Assembly (NCBI RefSeq): GCF_004217225.1
Contig: NZ_SHKM01000001.1
Location: 1,712,137 to 1,776,136 of the forward strand
Reading direction: 5' to 3'
DNA: 64,000 nt
Source of the DNA: Azospira oryzae
GTDB lineage: Bacteria > Pseudomonadota > Gammaproteobacteria > Burkholderiales > Rhodocyclaceae
Below are positions 34,318-43,649 of this stretch, in pieces; the first letter of the stretch is position 1, and the number at the start of each line of letters is the position of its first letter. Position numbers and translations under genes: made by a program. The notes below the pieces were generated by a model that was not told where the DNA came from, ran no database searches, and saw only the letters and a list, made by a program, of their open reading frames with translations.

Positions 34318-35382
34318 TTACTTGACGATCTGGTTCAGCTCGCCCTTCTTGTAGCGCTCGGCCATCTTCTCCAGGGAGATGGGCTTGATCTGGCCGGCCC
34401 GGCCTTCGCAGCCGAAGGCCTGGTAGCGGGCGACGCAGATTTTCTTGGCGGCTTCCCGGGCGGGCTTGAGGAAGTCGCGGGGATCGAACTTGGAGGGGTT
34501 CTCGAACAGGTAGCGACGCACGGCGCCGGTCATGGCCAGGCGGATGTCGGTGTCGATGTTCACCTTGCGCACGCCGTGCTTGATGCCGTTCACGATCTCT
34601 TCCACGGGCACGCCGTAGGTTTCCTTCATGTCGCCGCCGAATTCCCGGATCTCGGCCAGCAGTTCCTGGGGCACGGAGGAGGAGCCGTGCATCACCAGGT
34701 GGGTGTTGGGGATGCGGGCGTGGATTTCCTTGATGCGGTCGATGGCCAGGATGTCGCCGGTGGGCTTCTTGGTGAACTTGTAGGCGCCGTGACTGGTGCC
34801 GATGGCGATGGCCAGGGCGTCGCAGTTGGTGCGGGCGACGAAGTCGGCGGCCTGGTCCGGATCGGTGAGCAGGTCTTCCCGGGTCATGTGGCCTTCGGCG
34901 CCGTGGCCGTCTTCCTTGTCGGCCTTCATGGTTTCCAGGGAACCGAGCACGCCCAGTTCGGCCTCGACGGAGACGCCGATGGCGTGGGAGAACTTCACCA
35001 CTTCCTGGGTCACGGCCACGTTGTAGTCGTAGGAGGCGACGCTCTTGCCGTCTTCCTGCAGGGAGCCGTCCATCATCACGGAGGAGAAGCCGGACTTGAT
35101 GGCGGCCATACAGACGGCCGGGGACTGGCCGTGGTCCTGGTGCATCACCACGGGGATGTGGGGATAGGCTTCCAGGGCGGCGAGGATCTGGTGGCGCAGG
35201 AAGGCTTCGCCGGCGTATTTGCGGGCACCGGCGGAGGCCTGCATGATCACCGGGGCGTTCAGTTCATTGGCGGCCTCCATGATGGCCCAGACCTGTTCCA
35301 TGTTGTTCACGTTGAAGGCGGGCAGACCGTAGCCGTTCTCGGCGGCGTGGTCCAGGAGCTGGCGCATGGATACGATGGGCAT
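34318..35382 (-). CDS. fba: Class II fructose-bisphosphate aldolase (Calvin-cycle subtype)
   Basis: 354 residues. HQDHG near 82-86 gives the first zinc ligands, EAELGVLGS the second block, HGAYKF and VMHGSSSVP the remaining His and substrate-binding loop. It matches the CbbA/FbaA subtype with the NTHLVMHG and [14 protein letters not shown] motifs. It interconverts fructose-1,6-bisphosphate and triose phosphates in glycolysis and gluconeogenesis. GGAGG seven bases upstream supports ATG 35382. No rbcL/S or other cbb genes are nearby. Confidence 0.96.
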   Translation of the reverse strand: MPIVSMRQLLDHAAENGYGLPAFNVNNMEQVWAIMEAANELNAPVIMQASAGARKYAGEAFLRHQILAALEAYPHIPVVMHQDHGQSPAVCMAAIKSGFSSVMMDGSLQEDGKSVASYDYNVAVTQEVVKFSHAIGVSVEAELGVLGSLETMKADKEDGHGAEGHMTREDLLTDPDQAADFVARTNCDALAIAIGTSHGAYKFTKKPTGDILAIDRIKEIHARIPNTHLVMHGSSSVPQELLAEIREFGGDMKETYGVPVEEIVNGIKHGVRKVNIDTDIRLAMTGAVRRYLFENPSKFDPRDFLKPAREAAKKICVARYQAFGCEGRAGQIKPISLEKMAERYKKGELNQIVK

Positions 35383-35510
35383 GGTGTTCCTCCAATGGGC
35401 AATGCGGTTTGTTCTGGCGTGATCGGCGCCCGCTGTCGTGGCGCTCGGGAAAGACCGTGATTTTATCGTGGCTTTGCCCCCCGGGCGAGTACTGCGACCG
35501 CCGGGCAGCA

Positions 35511-35565
35511 AAAGAAAGACAAAGGCCGCAACCAGGGCGCCGGAGACGCCCCAACCACGGCCCTC
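35511..35565 (-). terminator. Probable terminator after bluB
   Basis: Minus-strand reading: GGCCGTGGTTGGGGCG, TCTCCG, GCGCCCTGGTTGCGGCC with internal mismatches, then TTTGTCTTTCTTTT. It lies just past the bluB stop. The rest of the 198-base gap upstream of fba probably contains the fba promoter. Confidence 0.6.
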
Positions 35566-35580
35566 TTCAGGCAGGCATGC

Positions 35581-36351
35581 CTAGAAGCGGCGTTTTTCCT
35601 GGGCCCTGGCCTGGTGCTCGCTGAGGACCTGGCGCAGTTCCTCCTCCACCGGCTTTTCCCACTGGCCGTCGTACACCAGGTCGGCCAGGGGCAGGCGCTG
35701 GCGCCAGCCGGCGCTTTCCAGCTCCGGCTTTTCCTTGAAGTGGCTGACGTAGCCCAGACACAGGTAGGCCACCGGGATGATGCGCGGCGGCAGGCTCAGG
35801 ATGTCGCGCAGGGCCTGCTGGTGGAAGATGGAGACCCAGCCCACTCCCAGGCCTTCGCTGCGGGCCGCCAGCCACAGGTTCTGCACGGCGCAGACGCTGG
35901 AATAGAGGTCCATGGCCTTGATGTGGGTGCGGCCGATGACCACCGGGCCGGCCCGGTCCCGGTCGCAGGTGATGAGCAGGTTGATGGGCGCTTCCCGGAT
36001 GCCCTCCAGCTTCAGTTCCTTGTAGATGGCCTGGCGCTCGCCCTCGAATTTCTCCGCCGCCTCCTGGTTGGCCTGCTGGAAGGCGGCGTGGATGCGGGCC
36101 TTGGTCTCCGCCTCACGCACCAGGAGGAAACTCCAGGGCTGCATGTAGCCGACGGAAGGGGCGAAGTGGGCGGCGGTGAGGACCCGGGCCAGCACCTCCT
36201 GGGGCACCGGGTCGGGCAGGAACTGGCCGCGCACGTCGCGGCGGGAGAAGATGGCGTGGTAGATGGCGTCCCGGGCGGCGTCGGAGAACTCGTGTTCGTT
36301 CTGGTAGCCGGCGAGGGAGATGACTTTGTTGACGGTGGGGTCGGTCTTCAT
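35581..36351 (-). CDS. bluB: 5,6-dimethylbenzimidazole synthase
   Basis: 256 residues, nitroreductase-like flavin fold. IFSRRDVRGQFLPDPVP near 34-50, FAPSVGYMQPWSFLLVR near 63-79 and GLGVGWVSIFHQQALRDIL are characteristic of BluB, which fragments FMNH2 with oxygen to make the lower ligand base of vitamin B12. AAGGGGA upstream supports ATG 36351. The upstream cobalamin riboswitch strongly supports the call and indicates repression by cobalamin. No other cob/cbi genes are within the window. Confidence 0.93.
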   Translation of the reverse strand: MKTDPTVNKVISLAGYQNEHEFSDAARDAIYHAIFSRRDVRGQFLPDPVPQEVLARVLTAAHFAPSVGYMQPWSFLLVREAETKARIHAAFQQANQEAAEKFEGERQAIYKELKLEGIREAPINLLITCDRDRAGPVVIGRTHIKAMDLYSSVCAVQNLWLAARSEGLGVGWVSIFHQQALRDILSLPPRIIPVAYLCLGYVSHFKEKPELESAGWRQRLPLADLVYDGQWEKPVEEELRQVLSEHQARAQEKRRF

Positions 36352-36399
36352 GGAGTCCCCTTCAGAAGATCGGTGGCGGCGCGCCTGGCCGTGCGTGCC

Positions 36400-36605
36400 G
36401 AAAAGGGTCTCCTGGCCGGTCTTCTGACTCGGGATCACTCTGCGCCGGCGCCTTCCCGATCCGCGGATCAGTGGCATCTGCCGGCCCAGTCCCCCTCACA
36501 GCGTTGGGCACGTCGCGGAATGGGCGGCCCCAAGGCCTGCCGCACCGCGTTCCCGATTCTCCCTTGCGGGCACCCGGAGACGATTCGCCCCGGCGGACCG
36601 GGGCG
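36400..36605 (-). promoter_or_regulatory. Cobalamin riboswitch controlling bluB
   Basis: On the minus strand the order of conserved elements fits the class: GGTGCCCGCAAGGGAGAAT and CGGGAACGCGGTGCGGC (about 36540-36575), GCCACTG (36469-36475) followed by CGGGAAGGC, and the B12 box AGTCAGAAGACCGGCC (36414-36429). It occupies most of the 308-base gap between the pyk stop and the bluB start. Confidence 0.93.
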
Positions 36606-36659
36606 ACGGGAATTTTAACAGAGCCGGCGGATTCAGGCCCGAGGCCCGCGAGGGCGCTA

Positions 36660-38105
36660 TCAGGCCCGCAGGGGCGGCATCTGGTGCTCGCCGACGCGGA
36701 CGATCTTCAGGGTGTTGGTGCCCCCCGGGGTGCCGATGGGCTCGCCGATGGTCAGCACGATGAGGTCGCCCTTGGCCACGGCGCCGTTCTGCATCAGCAG
36801 CTGCTCGGCTTCGTAGAGCAGCACGTCCCGGTCCGAATGCTGCTGGCTCATGAGCAGGGGCGTCACTTCCCGGTAAAGGGACATCTTGGTCTGGGCTTCC
36901 GCATCCGGCGTCAGGGCATAGACCGGCACGCCGCAGTTGAGGCGGCTCATCCACAGGGCGGTGGAACCGGATTGCGAGAGGGCGGCGATGGCCTTCACCT
37001 TGAGGTGGTGGGCGGTCCAGATGGCGGCCATGGCCACGGACTGGTCGATGCGGGTGAACACCCGGTCGAGGAATTCCCGGTCCAGGGTCACTTCGGCGGA
37101 GCGCTCGGCCTCGATGCAGACCCGGGCCATGGATTCCACGGTTTCCACCGGATAGCGGCCGCTGGCGGTCTCGGCGGAAAGCATCACCGCGTCGGTGCCG
37201 TCCAGCACCGCATTGGCCACGTCGGACACTTCGGCCCGGGTCGGCACCGGCGACTGGATCATGGATTCCATCATCTGGGTGGCAGTGATGGCCAGCTTGT
37301 TCTTCTCCCGGGCGTGGCGAATCATCTTCTTCTGCAGGGCCGGCACGGCGGCGTCCCCCACTTCCACGGCCAGGTCGCCCCGGGCCACCATGACGCCGTC
37401 GGAGGCGTCCAGGATTTCATCCAGGGCCGCCACGGCCTCGGTGCGCTCGATCTTGGCGATGGTCAGGGCGCGGCTGCCGGCGGCCCGCATCAGCTGGCGC
37501 GCCATGTACATGTCGGCGGCGCTCTTGGGGAAGGAGACGGCGATGTAATCGACGCCGATCTGGGCCGCCGTCTTGATGTCGTCCATGTCCTTGGCGGTCA
37601 GGGCCGGGGCGGAAAGGCCGCCGCCCTGGCGGTTGATGCCCTTGTTGTTGGACAGCTCGCCGGCGTGGCGCACCACGGTGTGGATTTCGGCACCGATCAC
37701 CCGCTCCACGTCGAGCACAATGCGGCCGTCGTCCAGCAGCAGCACGGCGCCGGGCTCCACGTCCCGGGGCAGGTCCTTGTAGTCCAGGCCGACCCGCTCC
37801 TGGTTGCCCAGGGCACAGTTGGCGTCGAGGATGAACTTGTCGCCTTTCTCCAGCTGGATCTTGCCGTTCTCGAATTTGCCGACGCGGATCTTCGGCCCCT
37901 GCAGGTCCCCCAGGATGCCCACCGGCCGCCCCACCTTGGCGGAAATCTCGCGCACGGTGCGGGCCCGGGCCATGTGGTCCTCGGCGGTGCCGTGGGAGAA
38001 GTTCATGCGCACCACGTCCACGCCGGCGCGGATCAGGCGCTCCAGGGTGACGGGATCGGTGGAAGCGGGGCCGAGGGTGGCGACGATCTTGGTATGGCGG
38101 GCCAT
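36660..38105 (-). CDS. pyk: Pyruvate kinase
   Basis: 481 residues. RMNFSHGT near the N-terminus, AKIERTEAV with the catalytic lysine near 220, MVARGDLAVEVG, and ITATQMMESMI are all intact, followed by the C-terminal allosteric domain. It converts phosphoenolpyruvate and ADP to pyruvate and ATP. ATG 38105. It is 92 bases downstream of the ferredoxin-like gene on the same strand. Confidence 0.97.
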   Translation of the reverse strand: MARHTKIVATLGPASTDPVTLERLIRAGVDVVRMNFSHGTAEDHMARARTVREISAKVGRPVGILGDLQGPKIRVGKFENGKIQLEKGDKFILDANCALGNQERVGLDYKDLPRDVEPGAVLLLDDGRIVLDVERVIGAEIHTVVRHAGELSNNKGINRQGGGLSAPALTAKDMDDIKTAAQIGVDYIAVSFPKSAADMYMARQLMRAAGSRALTIAKIERTEAVAALDEILDASDGVMVARGDLAVEVGDAAVPALQKKMIRHAREKNKLAITATQMMESMIQSPVPTRAEVSDVANAVLDGTDAVMLSAETASGRYPVETVESMARVCIEAERSAEVTLDREFLDRVFTRIDQSVAMAAIWTAHHLKVKAIAALSQSGSTALWMSRLNCGVPVYALTPDAEAQTKMSLYREVTPLLMSQQHSDRDVLLYEAEQLLMQNGAVAKGDLIVLTIGEPIGTPGGTNTLKIVRVGEHQMPPLRA

Positions 38106-38196
38106 GGCGGGTTCCTGTTGTTGGTCTATCCGGCCATTCTAGCGCAGCCTCCCCGCCGTTGCTGGCCCCCAGGCCATTTCCCGGCGCCGGGGCGCT

Positions 38197-38901
38197 TCAG
38201 TAGTAGGCCTCGATGGCCGCCAGCGATTGGGCGTAAGTGTGGCGGATCTGGGCCGGCTCGTAGCGGTGCCCCCGGCCCACCGGGCAGGCTAGCCGGGCCA
38301 GGCAGGTATGGCGGCAGGGCGAGGCGGGCTGCCGGCGCCAGGCGACGCAGGCGGCCAGGTCGAAACGGCCGCCGGCCAGGGCGCCGGCCGGGCAGGCCTC
38401 GATGCAGACCCGGGGCGCGCAGCTGGCACAGGGCGAGGCTTCCTGCAGGGGCGGCGTCGGCGGGAAGTCGCTGTCCGCCAGCAGGGCCGCCCGATAGGCA
38501 TACCAGGAGCCCCACTGCTGCCGCACCCCGACCATGAAGGGCGAGGGATGGTGCCAGCCCGCCAGCTGCCCCAGCTGCTGCAGCCCCACCGGCGCATCGC
38601 CGGGATAGAGCAGGTGGAAGTCCCGGCCGGGACAGACGGCGGCAAACCAGCGGCCCACACTGGCAATGGTGAAATCGTCGATGGGATGGTCCGAATCCAG
38701 CCCGGCGGCCTGCACCGCCTGCCACAGGCGGCGTCCGCCGTGGCCCAGCAGGATCAGCTGGCGCCGGCCGTGGCCCGGGGCAGCCCGCTCTAGGGAGGCG
38801 GCCACCTCCTCCGGCAGGGCCGCCACGTCGAAGACGGCCTGCAGGTTGAGGCCGGCCTCATGCAGCAGGCTGGCGTCGAACGGCTGGCGCGGGGAGAGCA
38901 T
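38197..38901 (-). CDS. Ferredoxin-like 4Fe-4S protein (QueG-related C-terminal region)
   Basis: 234 residues. The C-terminal part has clustered cysteines, CASCAPRVCIEACPAGAL near 151-168 and two later ones (CRHTCLARLACP), resembling iron-sulfur domains of the epoxyqueuosine-reductase/ferredoxin type. The N-terminal part is unassigned. At 234 residues it is far shorter than QueG (about 350-380) and lacks its B12 domain, so queG is not claimed. It lies 11 bases past the stop of the sugar-transferase gene. Confidence 0.65.
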   Translation of the reverse strand: MLSPRQPFDASLLHEAGLNLQAVFDVAALPEEVAASLERAAPGHGRRQLILLGHGGRRLWQAVQAAGLDSDHPIDDFTIASVGRWFAAVCPGRDFHLLYPGDAPVGLQQLGQLAGWHHPSPFMVGVRQQWGSWYAYRAALLADSDFPPTPPLQEASPCASCAPRVCIEACPAGALAGGRFDLAACVAWRRQPASPCRHTCLARLACPVGRGHRYEPAQIRHTYAQSLAAIEAYY

Positions 38902-38912
38902 CGCCCGCCGCC

Positions 38913-39473
38913 TCAGTGGGAAACGCCGTCCCGCTGCACCACCTTGAGGAAGGTCAGCCAGATGATGCGGCAATCGAAGGCGAGGGAGCGCCGGCGCAGG
39001 TATTCCGCATCCAGGGCCACCTTCTGGGGAATGGGCAGCTCGTCCCGCCCGTTCACCTGGGCCCAGCCGGTAAGGCCGGGCACCAGCTCATGCACGCCGG
39101 CCTCGGTGCGCAGGGCGATCAGGTCGTCCTGGTTGTACAGGGCCGGCCGGGGACCGACGAAACTCATGTCGCCCTTGAGGATGCTCCACAGCTGGGGCAG
39201 CTCGTCCAGGCTGGACTTGCGCAGGAAGGAGCCCACCGGCGTCAGGTAGGCCTTGGGGTCCGTCAGCAGATGGGTGGCCACCGCCGGCGTGCCCACCCGC
39301 ATGCTGCGGAACTTGGGCATCTTGAAAATGCGGTTGTGCCGCCCCACCCGGTCGCTCCAGTAAAGCACCGGCCCGGGGGAGGTGAAACGCACCAGCAGGG
39401 ACACCAGCAGCAGGGGCAGCAACAGCACGGCCAGGGCCAGCAGGCCGAGCAGGAGGTCGAACAGGCGCTTCAC
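38913..39473 (-). CDS. Undecaprenyl-phosphate sugar phosphotransferase (PglC/WbaP catalytic-domain type)
   Basis: 186 residues, the minimal monotopic phosphoglycosyltransferase. It has an N-terminal membrane helix (about 8-30), KFRSM near 54-58, SSLDELPQLWSIL near 86-98 with the catalytic DE pair, DMSFVGPRPAL near 101-111, and PGLTGWAQVNGRD near 131-143. It transfers a sugar-1-phosphate from a UDP-sugar to undecaprenyl phosphate, starting glycan assembly. The start is GTG 39473, whose GTGA overlaps the upstream glycosyltransferase stop by four bases. It is the last biosynthetic gene of the glycan operon. Confidence 0.9.
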   Translation of the reverse strand: MKRLFDLLLGLLALAVLLLPLLLVSLLVRFTSPGPVLYWSDRVGRHNRIFKMPKFRSMRVGTPAVATHLLTDPKAYLTPVGSFLRKSSLDELPQLWSILKGDMSFVGPRPALYNQDDLIALRTEAGVHELVPGLTGWAQVNGRDELPIPQKVALDAEYLRRRSLAFDCRIIWLTFLKVVQRDGVSH

Positions 39474-40657
39474 GGATGCATTCCTTTATCCAGCTGGGTT
39501 TGATAGTAGTCGAGCCAGGCCGCCGTCACCGTGCGGCTGCTGAAATCGCCCTCCGCCCGTGCCCGGGCCTGCCGGCCCAGGGTCTGGCGCCGCTCGTCGT
39601 CGGTGGCCAGCCGCACCATGGCGGCGGCCAGGGCCTCCACCTGCCCGACGGCCACCAGTTCGCCGCTGACCCCATCCGCCACCGCGTCGATGACGCCGTC
39701 GATGCGATAGGCCAGCGCCGGAATGCCGCAGGCGGCCCCCTCGATGATGACGGAGCCGAAGCCTTCCCGGTAGCTGGGCAGGACCAGCACATCGGCCGCC
39801 GCCATGAAGCGCTCGGGCGTCGGCGTGGCGCCAAGCCAGCGGATGGGGGCCGGGCAATCGGCAGCGGCCTGCTGCAAGGCTGGCAGCAGGCCCTCCTCGT
39901 TGGGCCCGACCACCCACAGTTCCATGCCGGGCGCCGACCGGGCGGCCTGGGCGAAAGCACTGACCAGGTCGAACACGCCCTTGTCCCGGGCCAGACGGCC
40001 GACGAAGAGAAAGACGCAGGCAGCCGGCTGGCAACCGACCTCCTGGCGCAAGGCGATGCGGAATGCCCCGTCCGGATGGAAACGCTGCAGGTCCACACCG
40101 GCGATGGAGCCGGCGCCGAGCATGCCGATGCCGTCGCCACTGACCACCCCCTCATCGCGCAACAGCCGGCATTGAGAGGCGCTGTCGGCGAAGACCCGGG
40201 AAGCCAGCAGAACGATCAGGCGGTCCATGGCCTTGAGCAGACGGCGCCCCAGTCCCTGCCGGGTGGCCCAGACCTGTCCGGTGAAGGTGTGCCAGCGATG
40301 CGGCACCCGTGCCAGGAAACCGGCCAGCATGGCCAGCAGCCCGGCCTTGGGCGTGATGCTGTGGATGACGGCGGGCCGCACCTGGCGCACTACGGCCAGC
40401 AACTGCAACAGGGTACGCAGGTCGTCCCAGGGTGCGATCTTGCGCACGAAGGGAATGTGCCGGACCTCCACCTGTCGGGCCAGGGCCGGCAGCAGTTCAT
40501 AGGCCTGGAGATTGACGCACAGGGTGATGCGGTAATGCCGGGCCAGAGTCTCCAGATGGGTGGCCAGGAAGGCATTGACGGCAAAGGGAGTGGTGGCCAC
40601 GAACATGATGGCGGGCTTGGCAGCCCGGCCATCGCCAGCCGGATCAGGCAGGTTCAT
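39470..40657 (-). CDS. GT4-family glycosyltransferase
   Basis: 395 residues, GT-B fold. The N-terminal domain begins PAIMFVATTPFAVNAFLATH. The C-terminal domain has FLFVGRLARDKGVFDLVSAF near 215-234 and the E-x7-E region YREGFGSVIIEGAACGIPALAY near 300-320. Such retaining enzymes use nucleotide-activated sugars. The sequence resembles WbpT/WfaE-type O-antigen transferases, but donor and acceptor cannot be read from it. It overlaps the GT2 gene upstream by 14 bases. Confidence 0.88.
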   Translation of the reverse strand: MNLPDPAGDGRAAKPAIMFVATTPFAVNAFLATHLETLARHYRITLCVNLQAYELLPALARQVEVRHIPFVRKIAPWDDLRTLLQLLAVVRQVRPAVIHSITPKAGLLAMLAGFLARVPHRWHTFTGQVWATRQGLGRRLLKAMDRLIVLLASRVFADSASQCRLLRDEGVVSGDGIGMLGAGSIAGVDLQRFHPDGAFRIALRQEVGCQPAACVFLFVGRLARDKGVFDLVSAFAQAARSAPGMELWVVGPNEEGLLPALQQAAADCPAPIRWLGATPTPERFMAAADVLVLPSYREGFGSVIIEGAACGIPALAYRIDGVIDAVADGVSGELVAVGQVEALAAAMVRLATDDERRQTLGRQARARAEGDFSSRTVTAAWLDYYQTQLDKGMHP

Positions 40658-41573
40658 CGCCCTCCCCTCCAGGTGCGGCCTTGCCGCCCCCTTGTTTGAG
40701 CGCCTGGATCAGACGCTCCCATTCACGGCGCTCGCCTTCCGGTGCCGCAGCCCCCCAGTGGACCTCGGCCCCGGGCCGCAGGCAATGGCCGAGTTCGCGC
40801 CAGGAGTCCCTTGCGACGCGGGCTGCCGCCGTGACACAGCACAGCAGGGCGCTGCCCCATTGCCCCTGCCGGGAGAAGTACCCGAGCTGGGCCCGCAGCA
40901 GGGCCACCCGGGTCTTCCACAGCTTGAGCCAGGGAGTGTGGCTGCGCACCCGATAGGCCAGCAGACGCTCGGGCAGCGTGTGGTAACGGCTCTGCCGGTG
41001 GGCCCGCAGCAGCAGTTCGTTGTCTTCGCAGCAATAGGGACCCGGGTCCTGGTAAGGATGACGGCGGAACCACTCGATACGCCCCATCCAGGTCGGGTGG
41101 GGCATGGGAAAGCCCTGCCAGGGACGACGGCAGATGCTGTCGTGGTCGGTGGCCGCCGGCAGGGTGCCGTTCAGGCGCTCGGACTCGTCCATGGTGATGC
41201 ACTCGGCCGCCAGCAGGTCCACTTCGGGATGGGCCTCGAGAAAAGCCACCTGGCGGGCAAAGCGCTGCGGATGGCAGAGGTCGTCGTGATCCATGCGGGC
41301 GAAGTAGCGCCCCCGGGCCAGAGTGACCGCCTGGTTGAGGCGACCGGAGAGACCCCGGTTATGGCCGTCCCGCACGACGATGATGCGGGGGTCGGCAAGA
41401 AAGGGCAGACGGTCGATGGCGCCATCCGTCGAACCGTCGTCGAGGATCAGCAGTTCCCAGTCGGTGAAGGACTGATTGACGACGGAGCGTACGGAGGCTT
41501 CCAGCACGGCACCGCCGTTGAAGACGGAAAGGGCCACCGTCACCAGCGGCGGCTGAACCTGGGGATTTGTCAT
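40644..41573 (-). CDS. GT2-family glycosyltransferase
   Basis: 309 residues, GT-A fold. VTVALSVFNGG, ELLILDDGSTDGA (about 42-54) and ARMDHDDLCHP (DxD-type metal motif near 95) mark an inverting family 2 enzyme. ATG 41573 overlaps the stop of the upstream GT4 gene in an ATGA. Donor is unknown. Confidence 0.9.
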   Translation of the reverse strand: MTNPQVQPPLVTVALSVFNGGAVLEASVRSVVNQSFTDWELLILDDGSTDGAIDRLPFLADPRIIVVRDGHNRGLSGRLNQAVTLARGRYFARMDHDDLCHPQRFARQVAFLEAHPEVDLLAAECITMDESERLNGTLPAATDHDSICRRPWQGFPMPHPTWMGRIEWFRRHPYQDPGPYCCEDNELLLRAHRQSRYHTLPERLLAYRVRSHTPWLKLWKTRVALLRAQLGYFSRQGQWGSALLCCVTAAARVARDSWRELGHCLRPGAEVHWGAAAPEGERREWERLIQALKQGGGKAAPGGEGDEPA

Positions 41574-42760
41574 AGCTTTTCCGGAGCGGGGGCCGGCCCC
41601 TCGCTCCCCATCATGTCGTTTTCCCCGGCCAGCACCGCCAGCAGCAGCCTGGCGACGGCCTCGGGGTGGTAGATATCCCGGGCGGCCTGGCGCCCGGCAC
41701 GGCTCAGGGCCTGCCACTGGGCCTCGTCCTGCTCCAGGGCGTCGATCCGGGCGGCCATTTCGCGCCAGTCGGTGACCGCCATGCCGCCAGGCATGCCGGC
41801 AATGCAGCCGGTGCTGCGGGCGACGAAGGGCGTGCCAAGGGCGCTGGCATCGAGCAGCACCAGGGGCTGGCATTCGGTATGGGAACCGGAGAGCAGCAGC
41901 CGGGCCCGGCCATATTCCGCCACCAGGGCATCACCGGACACCCCTTCGTGAAAGACCACGCAGCCGGGGTCGAGTCCCAACTCCCGGACCAGGCTGTGCA
42001 ACGTCTCGCTGTAGGCCGAGTGCTGCTGACCGAAGAGATGGAGGGGAGTCCGGTTGCGGGCCCCGGATGCGGCGTAGGCCCGCAGGACGAAATCAAAGCC
42101 CTTCTGCCATTGGTAGGAGCCCACCGCCAGCAGGCGGTCCCGCTGTTCCAGAGCGGCCGGCTCCACCGCCAGCGCTTTCACCGCCGCGGGAGAGAGGCTG
42201 TTGGGCACGACTCGCAGCGGCACACCGCAACGCCGGGCCAGCCCCAGGTCGTCGAAGCGGGAATCCGTACCGCCGCCGGCCAGGAACAGGACGCCATCCA
42301 GCCGCCGCATAAAGCGCGACAGACGCCACCAGTAGGGCCGCCAGGCCAGATAGCGGAGCAAAGAGCGCAGGGGCTGGTGTGCAAAGAAGACGTTGGTGGA
42401 AATGCAATGGCTATAGACGAACTTGCGCCCGGCGATCCGGTCGAGGTGGCGCAGGGCCAGATCGGTCGCCCAGTTCTGCCAGGCGTTTAGCAGCACCACA
42501 TCCCAACCGGGCTGCTGCAGGAAATCCACATAGCTCTCCACATCGCCGCGGATCGGCTGCAGCCAGGAGGAGGCGCCGGTGACGGCAAAGGCCTCGACGC
42601 GGACGCCCCATTCGTCCCGGCGGCTGCCACGGACATCGCCGCCGGTTGCCACCACCACCTCATGGCCGGCCCTGGCCAGGGCGGCCGCCTGCTGGGCCGT
42701 GGCATTACCCAGGCCGCTGTTGAAGGGTGGATAGGTGGGGCTGGTCAGGAGAATGCGCAT
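41570..42760 (-). CDS. GT4-family glycosyltransferase
   Basis: 396 residues, GT-B fold. It starts MRILLTSPTYPPFNSGLGN. It has DRLLAVGSYQWQKGFDFVL near 218-236 and LLLSGSHTECQPLVLLDASALGTPFVA near 310-336, the E-containing nucleotide-binding region. ATG 42760 is chosen because the conserved N-terminal strand begins there. Seven bases separate it from the fucosyltransferase-like gene. Confidence 0.88.
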   Translation of the reverse strand: MRILLTSPTYPPFNSGLGNATAQQAAALARAGHEVVVATGGDVRGSRRDEWGVRVEAFAVTGASSWLQPIRGDVESYVDFLQQPGWDVVLLNAWQNWATDLALRHLDRIAGRKFVYSHCISTNVFFAHQPLRSLLRYLAWRPYWWRLSRFMRRLDGVLFLAGGGTDSRFDDLGLARRCGVPLRVVPNSLSPAAVKALAVEPAALEQRDRLLAVGSYQWQKGFDFVLRAYAASGARNRTPLHLFGQQHSAYSETLHSLVRELGLDPGCVVFHEGVSGDALVAEYGRARLLLSGSHTECQPLVLLDASALGTPFVARSTGCIAGMPGGMAVTDWREMAARIDALEQDEAQWQALSRAGRQAARDIYHPEAVARLLLAVLAGENDMMGSEGPAPAPEKL

Positions 42761-42767
42761 GGGACGG

Positions 42768-43649
42768 TCACCGACGCTCCCAGCTTGGCGGCAGCAGGTC
42801 CCGGGCATCCTTGTCGGAAGTCAGGAACCAGCGGGATGGGGCAATGACCCGTTTTCCCGCAGCCTGGCCCAGCCAGGCGCCCCACCAGCTGAGGGAACTG
42901 TTGGCAATGACGAAATGCTGGCAGGCAGCCATCAGGGCCAGGTCGAAATGGGCCTCGGCGGGACCATTCACATCCACCACGGTCATCGGACAGGGGAAGG
43001 CCAGGGAGCCTCTCACCCACTCGGGATCGTCGGAGAAGACAAAGCAGTGGGGACGGGCCAGGGATGCACTCAACTCCGCCACGCCCTGCTGGTAGTAATC
43101 CACCGGGCAGACGCCATGCACCTTGGCCGCCACGGGATTGCTCAGGTAGTCGCCGCGACGAACGTGCACACAGATGGCATCGCTATTGCCGATGGCCGCC
43201 AGGATCGGCTGGCAGGAGGCGGGCAAGGGCTGGCGCAGGGAAAAGTCCTGCAACAGCGGCTCCCGCAGTTCCCGGAAGTAGCGCTCGCTCTGCCAGTAGC
43301 CCTCCAGGAAAACCGGGGCAGCCAAGGCAGCAAAGGCCGGCACGTAATGAAAATGGGGTTCCCTGAACACCGGCGCCCCCATGATCCGGGGCGCCCAGCG
43401 ACGGCTCAGGCGGGACAACTGGGCCTGCATGGCCGGAGGCAATCGGGGCCAGGCCCGCTCCAGGCTGGCGGCGATGTGGAAAGGCGCCAGGGCAAAGTGC
43501 CGGTCGCCACGCCCCTGGAACCAGGACAAGTCCAGGGAAAGGGGGTGTCCGAGGCGATGGGCCAGGGCCCGGCCGGCCGCATACTGGAACATCTGGTTGC
43601 CCAGGCCACCGGAAAGGCCGACCACCACCGGCTGCATTGCCTCAGCCAT
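42768..43649 (-). CDS. GT11 alpha-1,2-fucosyltransferase-like protein
   Basis: 293 residues. VVGLSGGLGNQMFQYAAG near 8-25, ICVHVRRGDYLSN near 182-194 (the HxRRxDY motif that binds GDP-fucose) and FVIANSSLSWWGAWL near 250-264 are the GT11 signatures. It transfers L-fucose, or another GDP-6-deoxyhexose, to a galactose-type acceptor. The start overlaps the stop of the upstream GT2 gene by 8 bases. A GDP-mannose dehydratase lies just upstream, but a GDP-fucose synthase is not seen in the window. Confidence 0.92.
   Translation of the reverse strand: MAEAMQPVVVGLSGGLGNQMFQYAAGRALAHRLGHPLSLDLSWFQGRGDRHFALAPFHIAASLERAWPRLPPAMQAQLSRLSRRWAPRIMGAPVFREPHFHYVPAFAALAAPVFLEGYWQSERYFRELREPLLQDFSLRQPLPASCQPILAAIGNSDAICVHVRRGDYLSNPVAAKVHGVCPVDYYQQGVAELSASLARPHCFVFSDDPEWVRGSLAFPCPMTVVDVNGPAEAHFDLALMAACQHFVIANSSLSWWGAWLGQAAGKRVIAPSRWFLTSDKDARDLLPPSWERR

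Noticed and set aside
38197-38901. queG (epoxyqueuosine reductase)
   Set aside because: The cysteine cluster is similar, but the protein is much too short and lacks the cobalamin-binding domain.
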